This document shows, in pieces, positions 21,633 to 35,944 of a DNA stretch of 64,000 bases (position 1 is the stretch's first letter; the number at the start of each line of letters is the position of its first letter). The stretch covers positions 22,703,884-22,767,883 of the forward strand of contig NC_079413.1 of NCBI RefSeq assembly GCF_026213295.1, written 5' to 3'. The translations under genes were made by a program, and so were the position numbers. Origin of the DNA: Gadus chalcogrammus. Lineage: Eukaryota > Chordata > Actinopteri > Gadiformes > Gadidae. The notes under the pieces are model-generated. The model ran no database searches. It had not been told where the DNA came from and worked only from the letters and a program-made list of their open reading frames with translations.

Positions 21633-22586
21633 CTGTCAGAAGTCCTCCAGAACGGGTCAGTGCTCTGTGTGAGTAGAGTCTTCTCGGGTCAGTTTCAATG
21701 CATGGCCTGAACCACTTCTTTAAACGTGTGGACTACTCTGTCTTCATTCCCAAAAACGGGATGCTCATGTCTGGTCTTGAGTTATAAAATAATAGTTCAA
21801 TTAATTGTGTAACTCTGTTTCGGATGATTCAAATAAGTTTATTGTTGGGCAAATGCTGATATAACCCTGCTGCTGTAGCTGAAAGGCGAGGCTGAGAGGC
21901 TGGGGACCGGAGGCTTGTGGTGCCAGGGTGGACCGGGACTGAGGCTGGAGACCAGGGGCCTGCAGCACCGGACCAGAGGTAACCATCACCAAGCTCATCT
22001 GAAACACTAAAATCCATGGTAGTTTAGGTCTGGTTTTGATCATCTTATGACTTTAAATCTGTGCCCAGCTGTGAGTTAATTCATACGGGGGTTATGCAAG
22101 AGTGATATGAGCCATTAATGTTACTAGTGCTGCTACGACCGTAGTGGATGAATTGCTGAACGCGACAAACTGCAGACGTTGTCTAATTTAAGTGTTTAAA
22201 TTTGTCTTAACCAACTACCGCTGTGTTTTCTTACTAGAACGTGTTTCTGGAGCGGAGGTGAGCTGGTAGGGGAGCCGTGAATCTGGAGGATGACCATCAC
22301 TCTACCAACAAGGATTGGAAGTTTGTATTAACCTAACAAAGTGGAAATAAAGGACTTTAAATAAGACAAACGACATATTTGTTTCCAGACGTTGGGGCCG
22401 GACTTGCGCTGTTTGTTCCAGACCAGGACTCTGGCTGAGGAGAGCTGATGGAGGAGCCAAGACTCTGGAGGACGACATCACTCCACCAACAAGGATCCTC
22501 GTAAGTTTGCCTAAAATAAACAGATTGGACTTGTTGTAACGCATGATTAGTTTGTCCAGTACAAGTTACGGCATACTACTGTGCTT

Positions 22587-22812
22587 GTTTAGCAGACAAA
22601 CGACAGCTGCTACTTTGTTACGATCCATTAGAGCCCAATTACTCCTGTGTTTGTTACCTTGCATTAGAGCCCAACTACTCCTGTGTTTGTTACCTTGCAT
22701 TAGAGACAAACCACTACTGTGTTTGTTACCTTGCATTAGAGACAAACCACTACTGTGTTTGTTACCTTACATTAGAGACAAACTACTACTGTGTTTGTTA
22801 CCTTACATCGGA
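22587..22812. repeat. 36-bp tandem repeat (first unit of copy A)
   Basis: The unit ACTACTCCTGTGTTTGTTAC plus CTTGCATTAGAGMCAA is repeated six to seven times. A second array is at 24233-24420, and copy B has the longest at about 60970-61345. The unit is a multiple of three and so yields LLLCLLPCIR-type open frames without other coding support. Confidence 0.92.
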
Positions 22813-22954
22813 GACAAATTACGTTTGTAACCAGACCAGGAATCTGGAGGACTGATGGAGAAGCCGTACGTCTGGAAGGCAAATCCTGAGGACAACCAGG
22901 ACTCTACCATCAAGGATTCCTCGTAAGTTTGCATTATCTGGACATGGTGGACTA

Positions 22955-23050
22955 GGTAGGGGGTTCAACTCTCAAACCAATGGTGCCGGGTTCAAGCCCT
23001 CAGAATACAATGATGCGTCCTTGAGCAAGGCACCCTAAAGCCTGCCTGCT
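22955..23050 (+). repeat. Truncated tRNA-SINE-like fragment (also 24567-24655 and about 61490-61590)
   Basis: TGGTGCCGGGTTCAAGCCC (box B-like) followed by CCTTGAGCAAGGCACCC is the standard fish tRNA-SINE middle. The head is degenerate. It is present in every unit of the duplicated block. Confidence 0.6.
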
Positions 23051-26000
23051 CCTTAATGACTTATCTTTGGTTCAGATAATGTTGCATCTTTTGAATATTG
23101 AACCTAATCAATGTCCTTGTTTGGTCCGGGCAGACACACCTGAGCTGAACCCCAACTGAACCTGACATCCTGCTGGTCCCGTCTCCTCAGTTCATCTTAG
23201 CCTCCTCTTCCAGAAGACCTGCTGAGCTCAGCAGTCTGAGGCTGATGTATCAATGACCTCCAGTGGGAGTGATCTTCTTGACCCCACATGTAACCGTGTG
23301 CTTCCACACGCCTTTCCCTCACGTCTGTCACTAACCTCACTACTTCACTACTCTCTACTGCTTCCTCTTCTTTCTTCTCTGTGGTTCGAACCTTTACACG
23401 GAAGGCGCGTCTTCCTGCCCTCAGAGGGTTCAGCGTTAGGGTTGAGAGTCAGGGTTTAGAGTCAGGGACAGAGCTGGTCAGGACAAAGGGTGGTCAGGAG
23501 GTTTGTGGTCAACACAAACCTCTTCACTTGCTTTCGGAATGGTGGTGACATTTTGAAAATATTCATTTGGGAAAATGTTTTCCTCTGCTTCCCTTTACAA
23601 AATTGTATTAAACTTCAGTCAAGTGCTTTTGTTTATATATTAAAATTTGTTTTACCACATGTTGAAGCAAGACTTCCGCTGTTTGTTCCAGACCAGGACT
23701 CTGTCTGAGGAGAGCTGCTGGAGGAGCTGAGACGCTGGAGGACGACTAGGAATCGACCAACAAGGATTCGACGTAAGTTTGTATTTACTTACATGGTTGA
23801 TTTAAAAGGGCCAAATACAGCTGTTACTTTGACAAGTGTTAACCAACTACCGCTGTGTTTTCTTACTAGAAAGTGTTTCTGGAGCGGAGGTGAGCTGGTA
23901 GGGGAGCCGTGAATCTGGAGGATGACATCACTCTACCAACCAGGGTTGTAAATTTGTATTAACCAAACAAAGTGGAAATAAAGGGCTTAAAAATAAGACA
24001 AACTACATGTTTGTTACCAGTCTTTAGGGCCAGACTCGCGCTGTTTATTCCAGACCACGACTCTGGCTAAGGAGAGCTGATGGAGGAGCCAAGACTCTGG
24101 AGGACGACATCACTCCACCAACCAGGATCCTTGTAAGTTTGCCTAAAATAAACAGAGTAGACTTGTTGTAACGCAGTATTAGTTTGTCCAGTACAAGTTA
24201 CGGCATACTATTGTGGTTGTTTACCAGACAAACTACAGCTGCTACTTTGTTACGCGCCATTAGAGCCCAACTACTCCTGTGTTTGTGACCTTACATTAGA
24301 GACAAACTACTACTGTGTTTGTTACCTGATATTAGTGCAAACTACTCCTGTGTTTGTTACCTTGCGTTAGAGCCCAACTACTCCTGTGTTTGTTACCTTA
24401 CATTATAGACAAATTACGTTTGTAACCAGACCAGGAATCTGGAGGACTGATGGAGAAGCCATACATCTGGAAGGCAAATCCTGAGGACCACCAGGACTCT
24501 ACCATCAAGGATTCCTCATAAATGTGCATTATCTGGACATAGTGGACTAGGTAGGGGGTTGGGGGTTCAACTCTCAAACCAATGGTGCCGGGTTCAAGTC
24601 CTCAGAATACAGTGATGCGTCCTTGAGCAAGACGCCCTAAAGCCTGCCTGCTCCTTAATGACTTATCTTTGGTTCAGATAATGTTGCATCTTTTGAATAT
24701 TGAACCTAATCATTGTCCTTGTTTTGTCCGGGCAGACACAGCTGAGCTGAACCTCACCTGATCCTGTTTGGTCGGGGGTAGACACACCTGAGCTGAACCC
24801 GACCTGATCCTGACATCCTGCTGGTCCCGTCTCCTCAGTTCATCGGAGCCTCGTCCTCCAGAAGACCTGCTGAGCTCAGCAGTCTGAGGCTGATGGATCA
24901 ATGACCTCCAGTCGGAGTGATCTTCTTGACCCCCCCACCTAACCGTGTGCTTCCACACGCCTTTCCCTCACGTCTGTCACTAACCTCACTACTTCACTAC
25001 TCTCTACTGCTTCCTCTTCTTTTTCCTTCTCTGTGGTTCGAACCTTTACACGGAAGGCGCGTCTTCCTGCCCTCAGAGGGTTTAGCGTTAGGGTTGAGTG
25101 TCAGGGTTTAGAGTCAGGGACAGAGCTGGTCAGGGAGGACTGCTTTTACAAAAACCTCTTCACTTGCTTTCGGAATGGTGGTGACATTTTGAAAAGATTC
25201 ATTTGGGAAAATGTTTTCCTCTGCTTTCCTTTACAAAATTGTATCAAACTTATGTCAAGTGTTTTTGTTTATATATTAAAATCCCACATTGACTTCTACA
25301 TGTTTGTTACGGTTCATTTAATTGTCCTTTAACTTGGTTAATGTCAAGCTAAACTCCCGCAATACATTTAATATACATGATTGTTATTCTGCAATGTTCA
25401 CATAATCCATTTTGTAAAAATATGAAACCTCCATATTACTACTAAATTCAAGCCTATTCATGTATTTAACAATGTACATACTGCCCCGCAGGCCATTCTC
25501 TGCTACTACGACACGTTCAATCCACCAACCCGTCTCACATCATGTACTATAGCTACGTTGGTTCAAACGGAAAATGTAGTTTGGTGTGAGACTGTTGTCC
25601 AGCAGAGGGAGCTGTTATACACCTTAATTATACAGAAATGTCTGTTTACATTTTAAACCGTTCATGGGCTGGTCTAGTTTGTCTGCAAATAACTCTGCCT
25701 CCAGCAACAGGATTGGTTGAAACATATGAAGTGAAGGAAATAAAAGCCCAGTTCACCAGATCTGAGGTCAGCTGCGGTCAGATTTTGGATTGAATGTATT
25801 GAGCTCGGAGGAGCTCAATACATTGAGGAGGAGCACGGCAGGACGCGTGTTTACCTGGTCGATTAGTCCCTGAACGCAGACCCTGAACCCAGACATCCTA
25901 ATCACAGACCCTGTTTAATTAGCCCCGAATATAATTTTTGGGTTAAAAAAATAAATAATAGTAGTAAAAAGTACTAGCCTAGTCTAGATAGTCCTTCTGG

Positions 26001-26304
26001 CAAGAGAATAAACAGTTTAAAAACATAACCTTTTTACCACCTCAAGTGAATTAACCTATCCTATCCCCAGTCAGATGTGTGCGTAAAGTCTGTCTCACTT
26101 GTATTAATTTTACTCTGAAATAACTGGAATGGAACTTTAGGCATTATGAAAATATGTTCATGCAAAATAAAGCATAGAAATCATTTTGGCATTTTCATTT
26201 TCCGTCTGGGCTAAGCCCCGGATGTTTATGAAACCTAAACACCCCTGGCTTAAGGAGTGGACCCATCAAAAACTCATTTCACAAATGCATGTTTTTGCAA
26301 TCAC

Positions 26305-26543
26305 GAGTGGCGAAGTCACGCCCCTTCCGGTAGGGCTCATGGACCTATGAGATCGAAAAATATGAATCGGTGTCAATGGAGTGAAAATAATTATTTTCTG
26401 GTCCCAGTCTTTATATGCCCTGGATTACACATATGTTGTTTGTGGATTTAAATGATAATTTTTCACCAATTCATATTTTTCGATCTCATAGGTCCCATGA
26501 GCTCTACCGGAAAGGGCGTGACTTCGCCACTCTATAGGAATGA
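26305..26543. repeat. Hairpin MITE-like palindrome, arms about 66 bp, copy A only
   Basis: GAGTGGCGAAGTCACGCCCC at 26305 is inverted at about 26524-26543, and the arms continue through ATGAGATCGAAAAATATGAA. The spacer is about 107 bp. It lies in the 26.19-28.44 kb segment that copy B lacks. Confidence 0.8.
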
Positions 26544-27606
26544 ATGGGCGCCATTTTGGAATCCGGTGTCCATTGTCCATGGTAGCGCGTCATCTCCGGG
26601 AGCGCCAATATGCTTCTGTTGTACCACGCACCCTCACGGCTCAGTGTTGGAGTTGCAGCTAGTTACATGTCTGATGCACTATTAAAAGGTTACACGACAG
26701 ATATCGTGGATATATGTATACTGTCAGCAGCGGCATGTCTGAATCAAACATGTGCATTATAAAGCATGTAAGTGGATTATTGCCACTTTATGAGCAGATT
26801 TAGGGAGCGTTACATGGAAGGTAACATGGGCGTTTTGGCCTTAGCCATCTCAAGGTGGACGGTGGGGGTGTGGCCCTAAATTACTTTAGTCTATGCTATT
26901 TCTGATGACATGTTTCAAGCTAAACACAGTTATGAATCTTCAGCACATAATGGACAACACCATATAAGGTTGTAATGATAAATAAAGACAAAGAACATGG
27001 CCACTTTGTCATAAGCCAAGACAGACCAAAGGTTTACCTGGGTAAATTAGAACGTAGGCGTGGCCTATTTTGCCTACTCCCAATATAAGTGTTTGTTTAC
27101 CTGTGTTCGGCAGATGCTTCATGAACCACCTCCAGAATGCAAGCCCGTTTACCTTGTGTCTCTGTTAGCATAAACCACGTGTTGAACATTTACCACTCTC
27201 CGAGTCATACCTACCACGAGACCACCACACCACAAAGGATCGAATTAGTTTATTCCACATCACTTACCTGTTCCGAGCTGTGCCAAAATGATGTTAAGAT
27301 GCGGGATACACTTAGCCTGCAGCAGCCTTCAATTCTAAATCCTGTTCTCTTAAGGCCCTTTACTACAACGTTGTGGAGTGATGTACAGTGTGGCTGGAGG
27401 ATGTGAAACCAGATGAGTTTAAAATAGATATGTTTGGAAATAATAAAATATATATAAATATTTCTAAATGGGGATCCATACTAAAATAAATTATTATACC
27501 CATTGTAATGTCAGCTGGGAATCAGTATTAACACCTGTCTCCTTTCCTATCTGAAAATCATAAAGATAACATTATTCATTGACCTTTAAAGATTATTTGG
27601 ACCCTG

Positions 27607-27855
27607 TAACGGCTAGGTAGACGTAGAACCCAAGTGCACGGACAGGCGACAGTTGAGGACAGTTTGATTTAATTCGGTGCAGGATCGGGCTGGCAGAGAG
27701 CAAACAGTAAGGACACCGACAGGCGGGCAGGGAATCGGCGGTGGGTCAGACAGGCGAGGGGTCGGCAACGGGAGGGCAGACAGGCAGGCGAGGAGCAGGA
27801 AACAGGGAATCAGACAGGCCGGTGTTGTGCCGAATTTCGACCCCCCCCCCCCGCA
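27607..27855. repeat. Dispersed repeat fragment with GGCAGGCGAGG motifs
   Basis: GTAACGGCTAGGTAGACGTA and repeated CAGACAGGCAGGCGAGG-type motifs, followed by poly-C at 27841-27852, resemble the ends of fish LTR or other interspersed elements. No class could be assigned. Confidence 0.4.
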
Positions 27856-28695
27856 TATTACGACCCCCCTTCGCGTGAACGCGCATTCGCTTATTGTCAA
27901 CGCCCCATACTTTCATTTAGTTCGAGGCGCTCTTCCTTCCGACAATATTAGTCTAAATTAGTGTTTATATTCTATCACAACATCACAAGTTGAGCAACTT
28001 ATCGCAGAAAGCGATGGCATATTTTAGATTGTAAGTTTGAAGACAAACACATCGCAATGGAACCTCCGACGGCGACGACCCATGTACGCTATACATTCAC
28101 GATAATGGACTACGAGAGCACTTGCATACGTAATAGTTAAAAGTAATACATTAATGCATTATGTTATTTACTCATATTAATTTTGACAACCTCTTGGTAG
28201 CCTACCCTGGAAAGCACATTTAACTGTGACTGATCCAAAACTATGGAAATCCTTTACTACAGACTCAGTGAGCACAGCCTCGCCTTCGAGAGAGTGAAGG
28301 ATATTGGATATATTGAATATATACTGTATATACTGGATGTATTCAATATCCAGCCAATTTAGCCTGCCATATTCATCACCCATCTCCTATTTCTTGTTTG
28401 CAAAGTCTGAGAAACGTATTGACGGTCGAGTGTTGAGTGAAACCATGAAACAGCCACACGATCTTGAACAAACAAATATTAATATTTCAACAAGGCAGGT
28501 AAAGCCAACGTGTGGATAATAACTAGATATACATAACGTAGGCCTAATTACCAGTACAAGTCATTTTTGTCCTGTCATTAAATTTGCTATTTCAATAGGA
28601 TCAAAAGATCCCGCAAAGCACTTCCTGGACGGGTCTCTGGAGAATGAATCGTATAGGTTTACATCGTTGACGAAAGAGAAAGTAAGGCCTATACA

Positions 28696-30949
<2,254 letters not shown>

Positions 30950-30970
<21 letters not shown>

Positions 30971-31095
30971 AGCCAGGGCCACGGAGGGCCTGAAGCCAGG
31001 GCCACGGAGGGCCTGAGGCCAGGGCCACGGAGGGCCTGAGGCCAGGGCCACGGAGGGCCTGAGGCCAGGGCCACGGAGGGCCTGAGGCCAGGGCC
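30950..31095. repeat. 23-bp tandem repeat spanning the bax-like stop codon
   Basis: The unit CACGGAGGGCCTGAGGCCAG(GGC) is repeated about six times. The first unit contains the last codons and the TGA (CGGAGGGCCTGA), so the array seems to have grown from the coding end into the 3' UTR. The first downstream units carry GAAGCC and later ones GAGGCC. Confidence 0.92.
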
Positions 31096-31327
31096 GCTGC
31101 CAGCCATTTGGGTGATTGCTTAGTGGTAGTTATGACTCCATTTCACCTACAGATTTTGACAGAGAAATCGGTTATACCAGCCAGTTATCAGTATCAGTCA
31201 CATTCAGTTACTCAGTGGTGTATTGTAAGGATAGGTTTCTTCCGATTGCAAAATTATTTTTACAAACTGATTTTATTTTATATTTGTATATGACATAGGG
31301 CAAAGAAAATAATGCATGCTCCGCAAA

Positions 31328-31333
31328 AATAAA
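31328..31333 (+). terminator. Candidate poly(A) signal for the bax-like gene
   Basis: AATAAA about 360 bp beyond the stop codon in an A-rich context; further AATAAA copies lie nearby. Confidence 0.35.
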
Positions 31334-31339
31334 TAACTA

Positions 31340-34260
31340 AATAAGCGGGCCTCGTCCATGCAGTATACGCTCTGACTCGGCTGCATGTCTGACACAGCAG
31401 AAGTCGAAGAGCTCGTCCCTCGTTGCGGATCATCGTCCGTTATCTGGAAATATTTCGGATTTAGGGCAAGCGATTTGAACCAGCATCAAACAATCCCTAT
31501 CCCCTCGCTCAATTATTTTTTCAGAATGGCGTTGTATTCAAAACGTCAGGGACAACGCCTTTTGTTCTGGTGCATTCTCTGGTGGCATATTTATTTAAAC
31601 GCCTTATTTACAAGTTTAACAAATCTTTTACAATTTAAACATTGTCAAATCTGTGCCCTGTTGATTTTAAGTTGGTGATATCTATGCAAAGATTTGTACA
31701 TTAGCAGGAATGTAGCACAATGGTTCACGGTTGTTAAAGCAGTGTTATGTTAACGTGATCGTTCAATAAAAATATTTGTCAATCAAATGAATAATCGTGG
31801 TAAATAATCTGGATATCAGTATTGATCAAAATAATTGTGATAATCATGTTGGCCATAATCCCGCACCTCTAATATGACATGTGACAATAAATAAATCATC
31901 TTAAATCTTGAATCTTATTTGGTTCAATGCTTGCGTTATTAATGCATGTTATTTATGTTCTCATAGGTTGTGCAGTAATGTAAATTGTGAATACGTTTAC
32001 TTTCCATTGCACATAATAAAGTGCAATAAATAGGTCCATAGTCCCTGCAGCCACCATTAGCTAGCGTAGCGACCAATGGAGCTACAACATGTCTATGGAA
32101 GACGTTCGGTTGAAGGACATATAATGGGAAATAAATATATTTTCCGTTTGGTGGTAGGGGGCTGTTTTCGTGAACCTCTGGGGTGGGTCGAGAAGCCAGG
32201 GTTCCATCTGATAAGGCACGGCGTTTACCCCCCCTTATGACATCCAGAGGAGGTTCATCGATGGATTACAATATGGCTTAAACAATACTATATTTGTATT
32301 GGGGGGCACAGCTGTTCTCAGCATCCTTGAGGCCTGTCTGCCACAGTATAAGAAGTCCTTGCTTTTGTCAGTGGATTGGACTTCTCCTCGCGGAGCTCCC
32401 GGAGATGCAGGGGGACTTCCCATCTGGGGACCTTTCCTTGCGGAGCTCTTGGAGAGACGCAGGGCGATCCCACCACTGACAATCTCCCAAAACCTGAAAA
32501 GGACAGGACAGACTGGATCCATTTTTTGAAGGGCAGAGTCCCGGCTACAGTTAGCTCATCTTTGTATGTGTGTGATACTTCACGTCTGGATTCGCATCTT
32601 TGTTGAAGCTTATACATGCAATTCTGTACGAAAAGCCACCAAAGGGGGATGTAATTGCTGCCTTAGTTCCCGCTTCGATAATGAGGCGGTCTGAGTCAGA
32701 TGTATAGGCAGCCCCAGGTAAATAAAATATTAAACTCGAAGTACAACAATTTAAACACAACACATGAAAGATTTGGGTAGTGACCTTTTAATGAACACCT
32801 CACAGGTTACAGAATTTATAGAATGTATAGAACATAATAGAATTGAAAGGGAACTCCGCCCATATCCCCAGCACCACTAGACAAAGCATCTGTATGCTAT
32901 GAAGCGGTCAGTCGTTACAGGTTTAGATATAAGACCTCCTTTGGTCAATATTGGCTTCATTAACATTGGTCTTTCTACTATGCAAACATGCCATGATTTT
33001 TGCCCCACAGCTGAGCGTCGAACGAACTTCCTTGTTTCTAAGGGAAACACATCCTGGCTAGCCGGGACCAGCCTTGTTCTCTGGATACATCCTGTCTACA
33101 ATTGCGATCACCTGACCATGTAGCAACCGCATGGTGAAATATCAACAATTCAGATAGAATTCCATGAATGCATATTTTTGCATATTATGCAAGACGTACG
33201 GCTGTTCTACGACGTTCTCTCCAGTTCACTTGCGTTCCCATTTAAACAATGAATGCTTCTGTTCTCAGGCCACCTGGTTAAGGGCTTGGGCCGCGTAATC
33301 AAGTTACGACATGGATAACAGCACTGAGCTCTGGAACAATAGCAAAACCATGGACTTTGACAACAACAACATCTAACAAACTCATGAGGCAAAGGAACGT
33401 TTGAAGGAGGTCATGCTCACGGGTGCCTGGAGGTGGAGGTGGAGGTTATTTTCCACAGATCAAATCCGTGGACTCTGGGCAGTCAACACGAATGGAGCAG
33501 TGTCAGATGGAGGAGGTGAAGGAAGTGGCAGAGATTACAGCGAAGGGAGGAGTGAAGGCAGAGGGGTGTGTCTCGGTGGAGCAATGGGGGACAATAGAAA
33601 TCCCTGCAAGTTAGACGTTCCCCAGCCCTCAATGGTTTATCAGTTACTTGAGTCAATATAAAATGGTGCTTTCTCATTTTTGCAGTAGTCCTACATATAT
33701 AGTAGAAACTGTAATCCTATAACTATCCAATATTTATTTTTATGAAATCTATTATATTGGAAACGTCTGGCCATAAAATAATACAGGGTTTGTTGTTGTC
33801 AAAGTATTTACCATCACTGTTATACAAAAATATCGCTTACATTTAAAAATCCTAATGCATAGCTTCATTACATCATTCTGCATCAAGCAACAAGCAACTT
33901 CATAAATAAAGGCATTTGAATATAATTGGTGTGCATCCTTGTCTTCCTTTGTACCACTGTATACTATGCATACTATTTATACTATGTATACTATGTTAAC
34001 AGGGACCCTAGATTGGTGCTCAGAGGGTCCCCGGCTGCTGCAATGTAATGTTCTGGTGCCGGCAGATCCAGGGTCAGATAGACAGATAGTCAGTCTGGAA
34101 GCCAAAAAGGAGCCAAATATGGATATGCCATTTGCGTTTTTCGTCTGTTTGAAGTGTGAAATTATTTTGAAATGTATTGATCTTAGGATTCTAGTTCATT
34201 TCACATAGGATAGTCTCATCCAATCAGGTCTATATTCTCGCGTAAAGCATCATGGGTAGG
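31340..34260. other. Mostly unannotated intergenic stretch
   Basis: No convincing exon. One plus-strand open frame at about 32236-32529 (contains ILEACLPQYKKSLLL and FLAELLERRR) is free of stops for some 97 codons, but I recognise no family; it could be a decayed transposon exon. A second stretch at 33401-33661 is Gly/Glu-rich (GGGEGSGRDYSEGRSEGRG) and looks compositional. Confidence 0.4.
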
Positions 34261-34267
34261 ATATTCC

Positions 34268-34618
34268 ATCCCTTGATTCACTCTACCACAAACGGACACT
34301 ACGCAGAGCACGGAAAATCATCTCCGACCCCTCTCACCCTGCACACTATGCCTTCCAGCCACTGCCCTCTGGGGGGCGTTACAGGACGATTGCCTCCAGA
34401 ACAACCCGGTTAAAAAACAGTTTCATCCCAACTGCAATAAACGTTCTGAACTCGGAACGTTAAGGATTAAGCATGGCCCTTATGTATTGTGTAGTGTGTA
34501 TTTCTGTATGTATCTCTGTGTTATATGTTTTGCAAGTTGGAACCTGTACCAAGCTGACAACAAATTCCACCAGCCTGGCTGTGTGGTCATTAAAATAATC
34601 AATCAATCAATCAATCAT
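34268..34618 (+). mobile_element. L2/CR1-clade LINE 3' end, 5'-truncated
   Basis: Plus-strand frame reads RKIISDPSHPAHYAFQPLPS then GGRYRTIASRTTRLKNSFIP, the well-known C-terminal end of non-LTR reverse transcriptase ORFs in fish. The 3' UTR ends in (AATC)n at about 34597-34618. Everything upstream of the RT C-terminus is missing. Confidence 0.85.
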
Positions 34619-34688
34619 TACCCAACAGAAGAGGAAGAAGGGCAGTGAGAGTGTGTCCGGCCGTCTGTCTGTGGTTTCTTTCTACAAC

Positions 34689-34711
34689 CCCCCCCCCCCC
34701 CCCCCCCCCCA
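34689..34711. repeat. Poly-C run, about 22 bp
   Basis: Homopolymer C after TCTACAA, followed by AACCAAAACCCAGG. Confidence 0.95.
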
Positions 34712-34739
34712 ACCAAAACCCAGGGAGGAGGTCCCAGAA

Positions 34740-35325
34740 TAAAATCGGAACATTTATTGTTTTATGTATAATTTCTGATTAATATTATTATTCTTAAGGC
34801 ACTTATGGAAGCATTATTCACTAATAAAACAAGAAATCATCGGCTGAACACACGAGAACATTCAGTTGGATCCACTGAGTTGTTTATTACAATTATGCTT
34901 CATTAACAAAAAAGACAGAAAAATAGTCCCTTACATGAACACAATAAACACGAGGACTAAAACAATAGAAGCAGCAGACTTTACAAATCATCAACAGGTG
35001 AGCACATATCTTTAATAACTGAACATGTTCTGCGGCCGCTTGGTTCCCAACAGAACACAAAAAATCAAGATTCAGTTTAAAGTCGTTTACAACATGCAAC
35101 ATTATCCCATAGACATCTTGGTTATTATGAATAAAACATAACATCTGCTTTAAATCAGGTCGCATATCAGGATTATGACAAAAATGATGATATAAGAGCC
35201 CTTAAGACTTAAACTGTTATATATAAAGATGGACCATCAATAGGTATTTTATGTACATTTCAAATAATAAATGTGCTTATCTAACTATGGGAGATCTTAA
35301 AAGCCTTTCATGGTCTTATCATGCT
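34740..35325. other. Unannotated AT-rich stretch
   Basis: No recognisable gene or element. A minus open frame at 34893-35165 has no conserved motif. Confidence 0.4.
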
Positions 35326-35329
35326 TTAC

Positions 35330-35892
35330 CAGAGAGAGAGAGAGAGATGAGAGAGGAGAGGAGGAGAGAGAGATGAGGAGAGGGGAGAGAGAGAATGAGA
35401 TGAAGAGAGGAGAGAGAGAGGACTATAACTGCCACGAGACACCTGAGTCGTCAGTCCTCTCAGTATGTGTGTTTTTATGTTAGGTTTGTTTTTGTGTGTG
35501 TGCACGTGTGTGTGTCTGTCTGTGTGTTGTGTGTGTGTGTTTTTGGTGTGTGCGTTGTGTGTTCCTGTGTCTGTGTGTGTGTCGGTGTGTGTTTGTGTGT
35601 GTGTGTTTATGTGTGTGTGTGTATGTGTTTGCATGCGTATGTGTGCGTAGTTAGTAGTGTGAAAAGTGCCGCCCTCATAACCCTCCCCCCCCCCCTCCCC
35701 CTTCACCCCCCCTCCCCCCCCTCATCCCCCTCCCCCCCCCTTCCACCCCCTCCCCCCTCCCCTTCCACCCCTCCCCCCCTCCCCCCTTCCACCCCCCCTC
35801 CCCCTCCAGACCCCCCCCCCTCAACCCCTCACCCCCTCCACCCTCCCCCCTCCACCTCTGAGGCACCCCGCAGACCCCCCCCCCCCCCATTT
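35330..35892. repeat. Low-complexity block: (GA)n, TG-rich, then a 215-bp C-rich strand
   Basis: GA-rich 35330-35422, TG-rich 35465-35655, then 35676-35890 is nearly pure C with T spacers (runs of 5 to 10 C). Pro-rich and Gly-rich open frames across it are compositional. It lies directly 3' of the B30.2 exon. Confidence 0.95.
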
Positions 35893-35944
35893 CTCTACAA
35901 CTGAGGGACCACCGAGACGCCCCCCGCTGCCACTGGCTCTCTTT

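Larger units (their letters stand above)
22238..24517 (+). ncRNA. Array of exon-like modules (candidate non-coding transcript), copy A
   Basis: Seven related modules of about 79-88 bp occur, each after a CAG/TAG acceptor. Best defined: 22422-22500, 22835-22922, 23692-23772, 24054-24132 and 24430-24517; two diverged ones start at 22238 and near 23870. The core is ACCAGGACTCTGG ... GAGGAGAGCTGATGGAGGAG ... ACCAACAAGGAT, most often followed by a strong donor GTAAGTTTG. Frames are not conserved: stops differ between modules and lengths are not multiples of three, so coding is unlikely. Transcription is inferred only from splice motifs. A similar exon-like block precedes them at about 21880-21979 (donor GTAACC). 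Confidence 0.4.
22217..25290 (+). repeat. 1.63-kb tandem duplication inside copy A
   Basis: The segment beginning CCGCTGTGTTTTCTTACTAG is at 22219 and again at 23851. The segment ending TTTGTTTATATATTAAAA is at about 23630 and again at about 25266. The constant offset is 1632-1636 bp. Copy B carries a single unit (about 60600-62190). Confidence 0.9.

Noticed and set aside
21352..21672. Pro-rich or antifreeze-like repetitive protein from the 26-bp repeat
   Set aside because: Unit not a multiple of three, so the peptide cycles through frames; no Thr-Ala-Ala pattern.
22543..22830. Leu/Cys-rich membrane protein from the 36-bp repeat
   Set aside because: Frame is open only because the unit is a multiple of three; copy number differs between paralogues and no start or signal context is conserved.
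23420..23460. Telomere-like repeats (GCGTTAGGGTTGAG)
   Set aside because: Only one TTAGGG match; no array.
32236..32529. Coding exon of a recognisable gene
   Set aside because: Open but no family motif and no supported splice partners; recorded only as an unannotated open frame.
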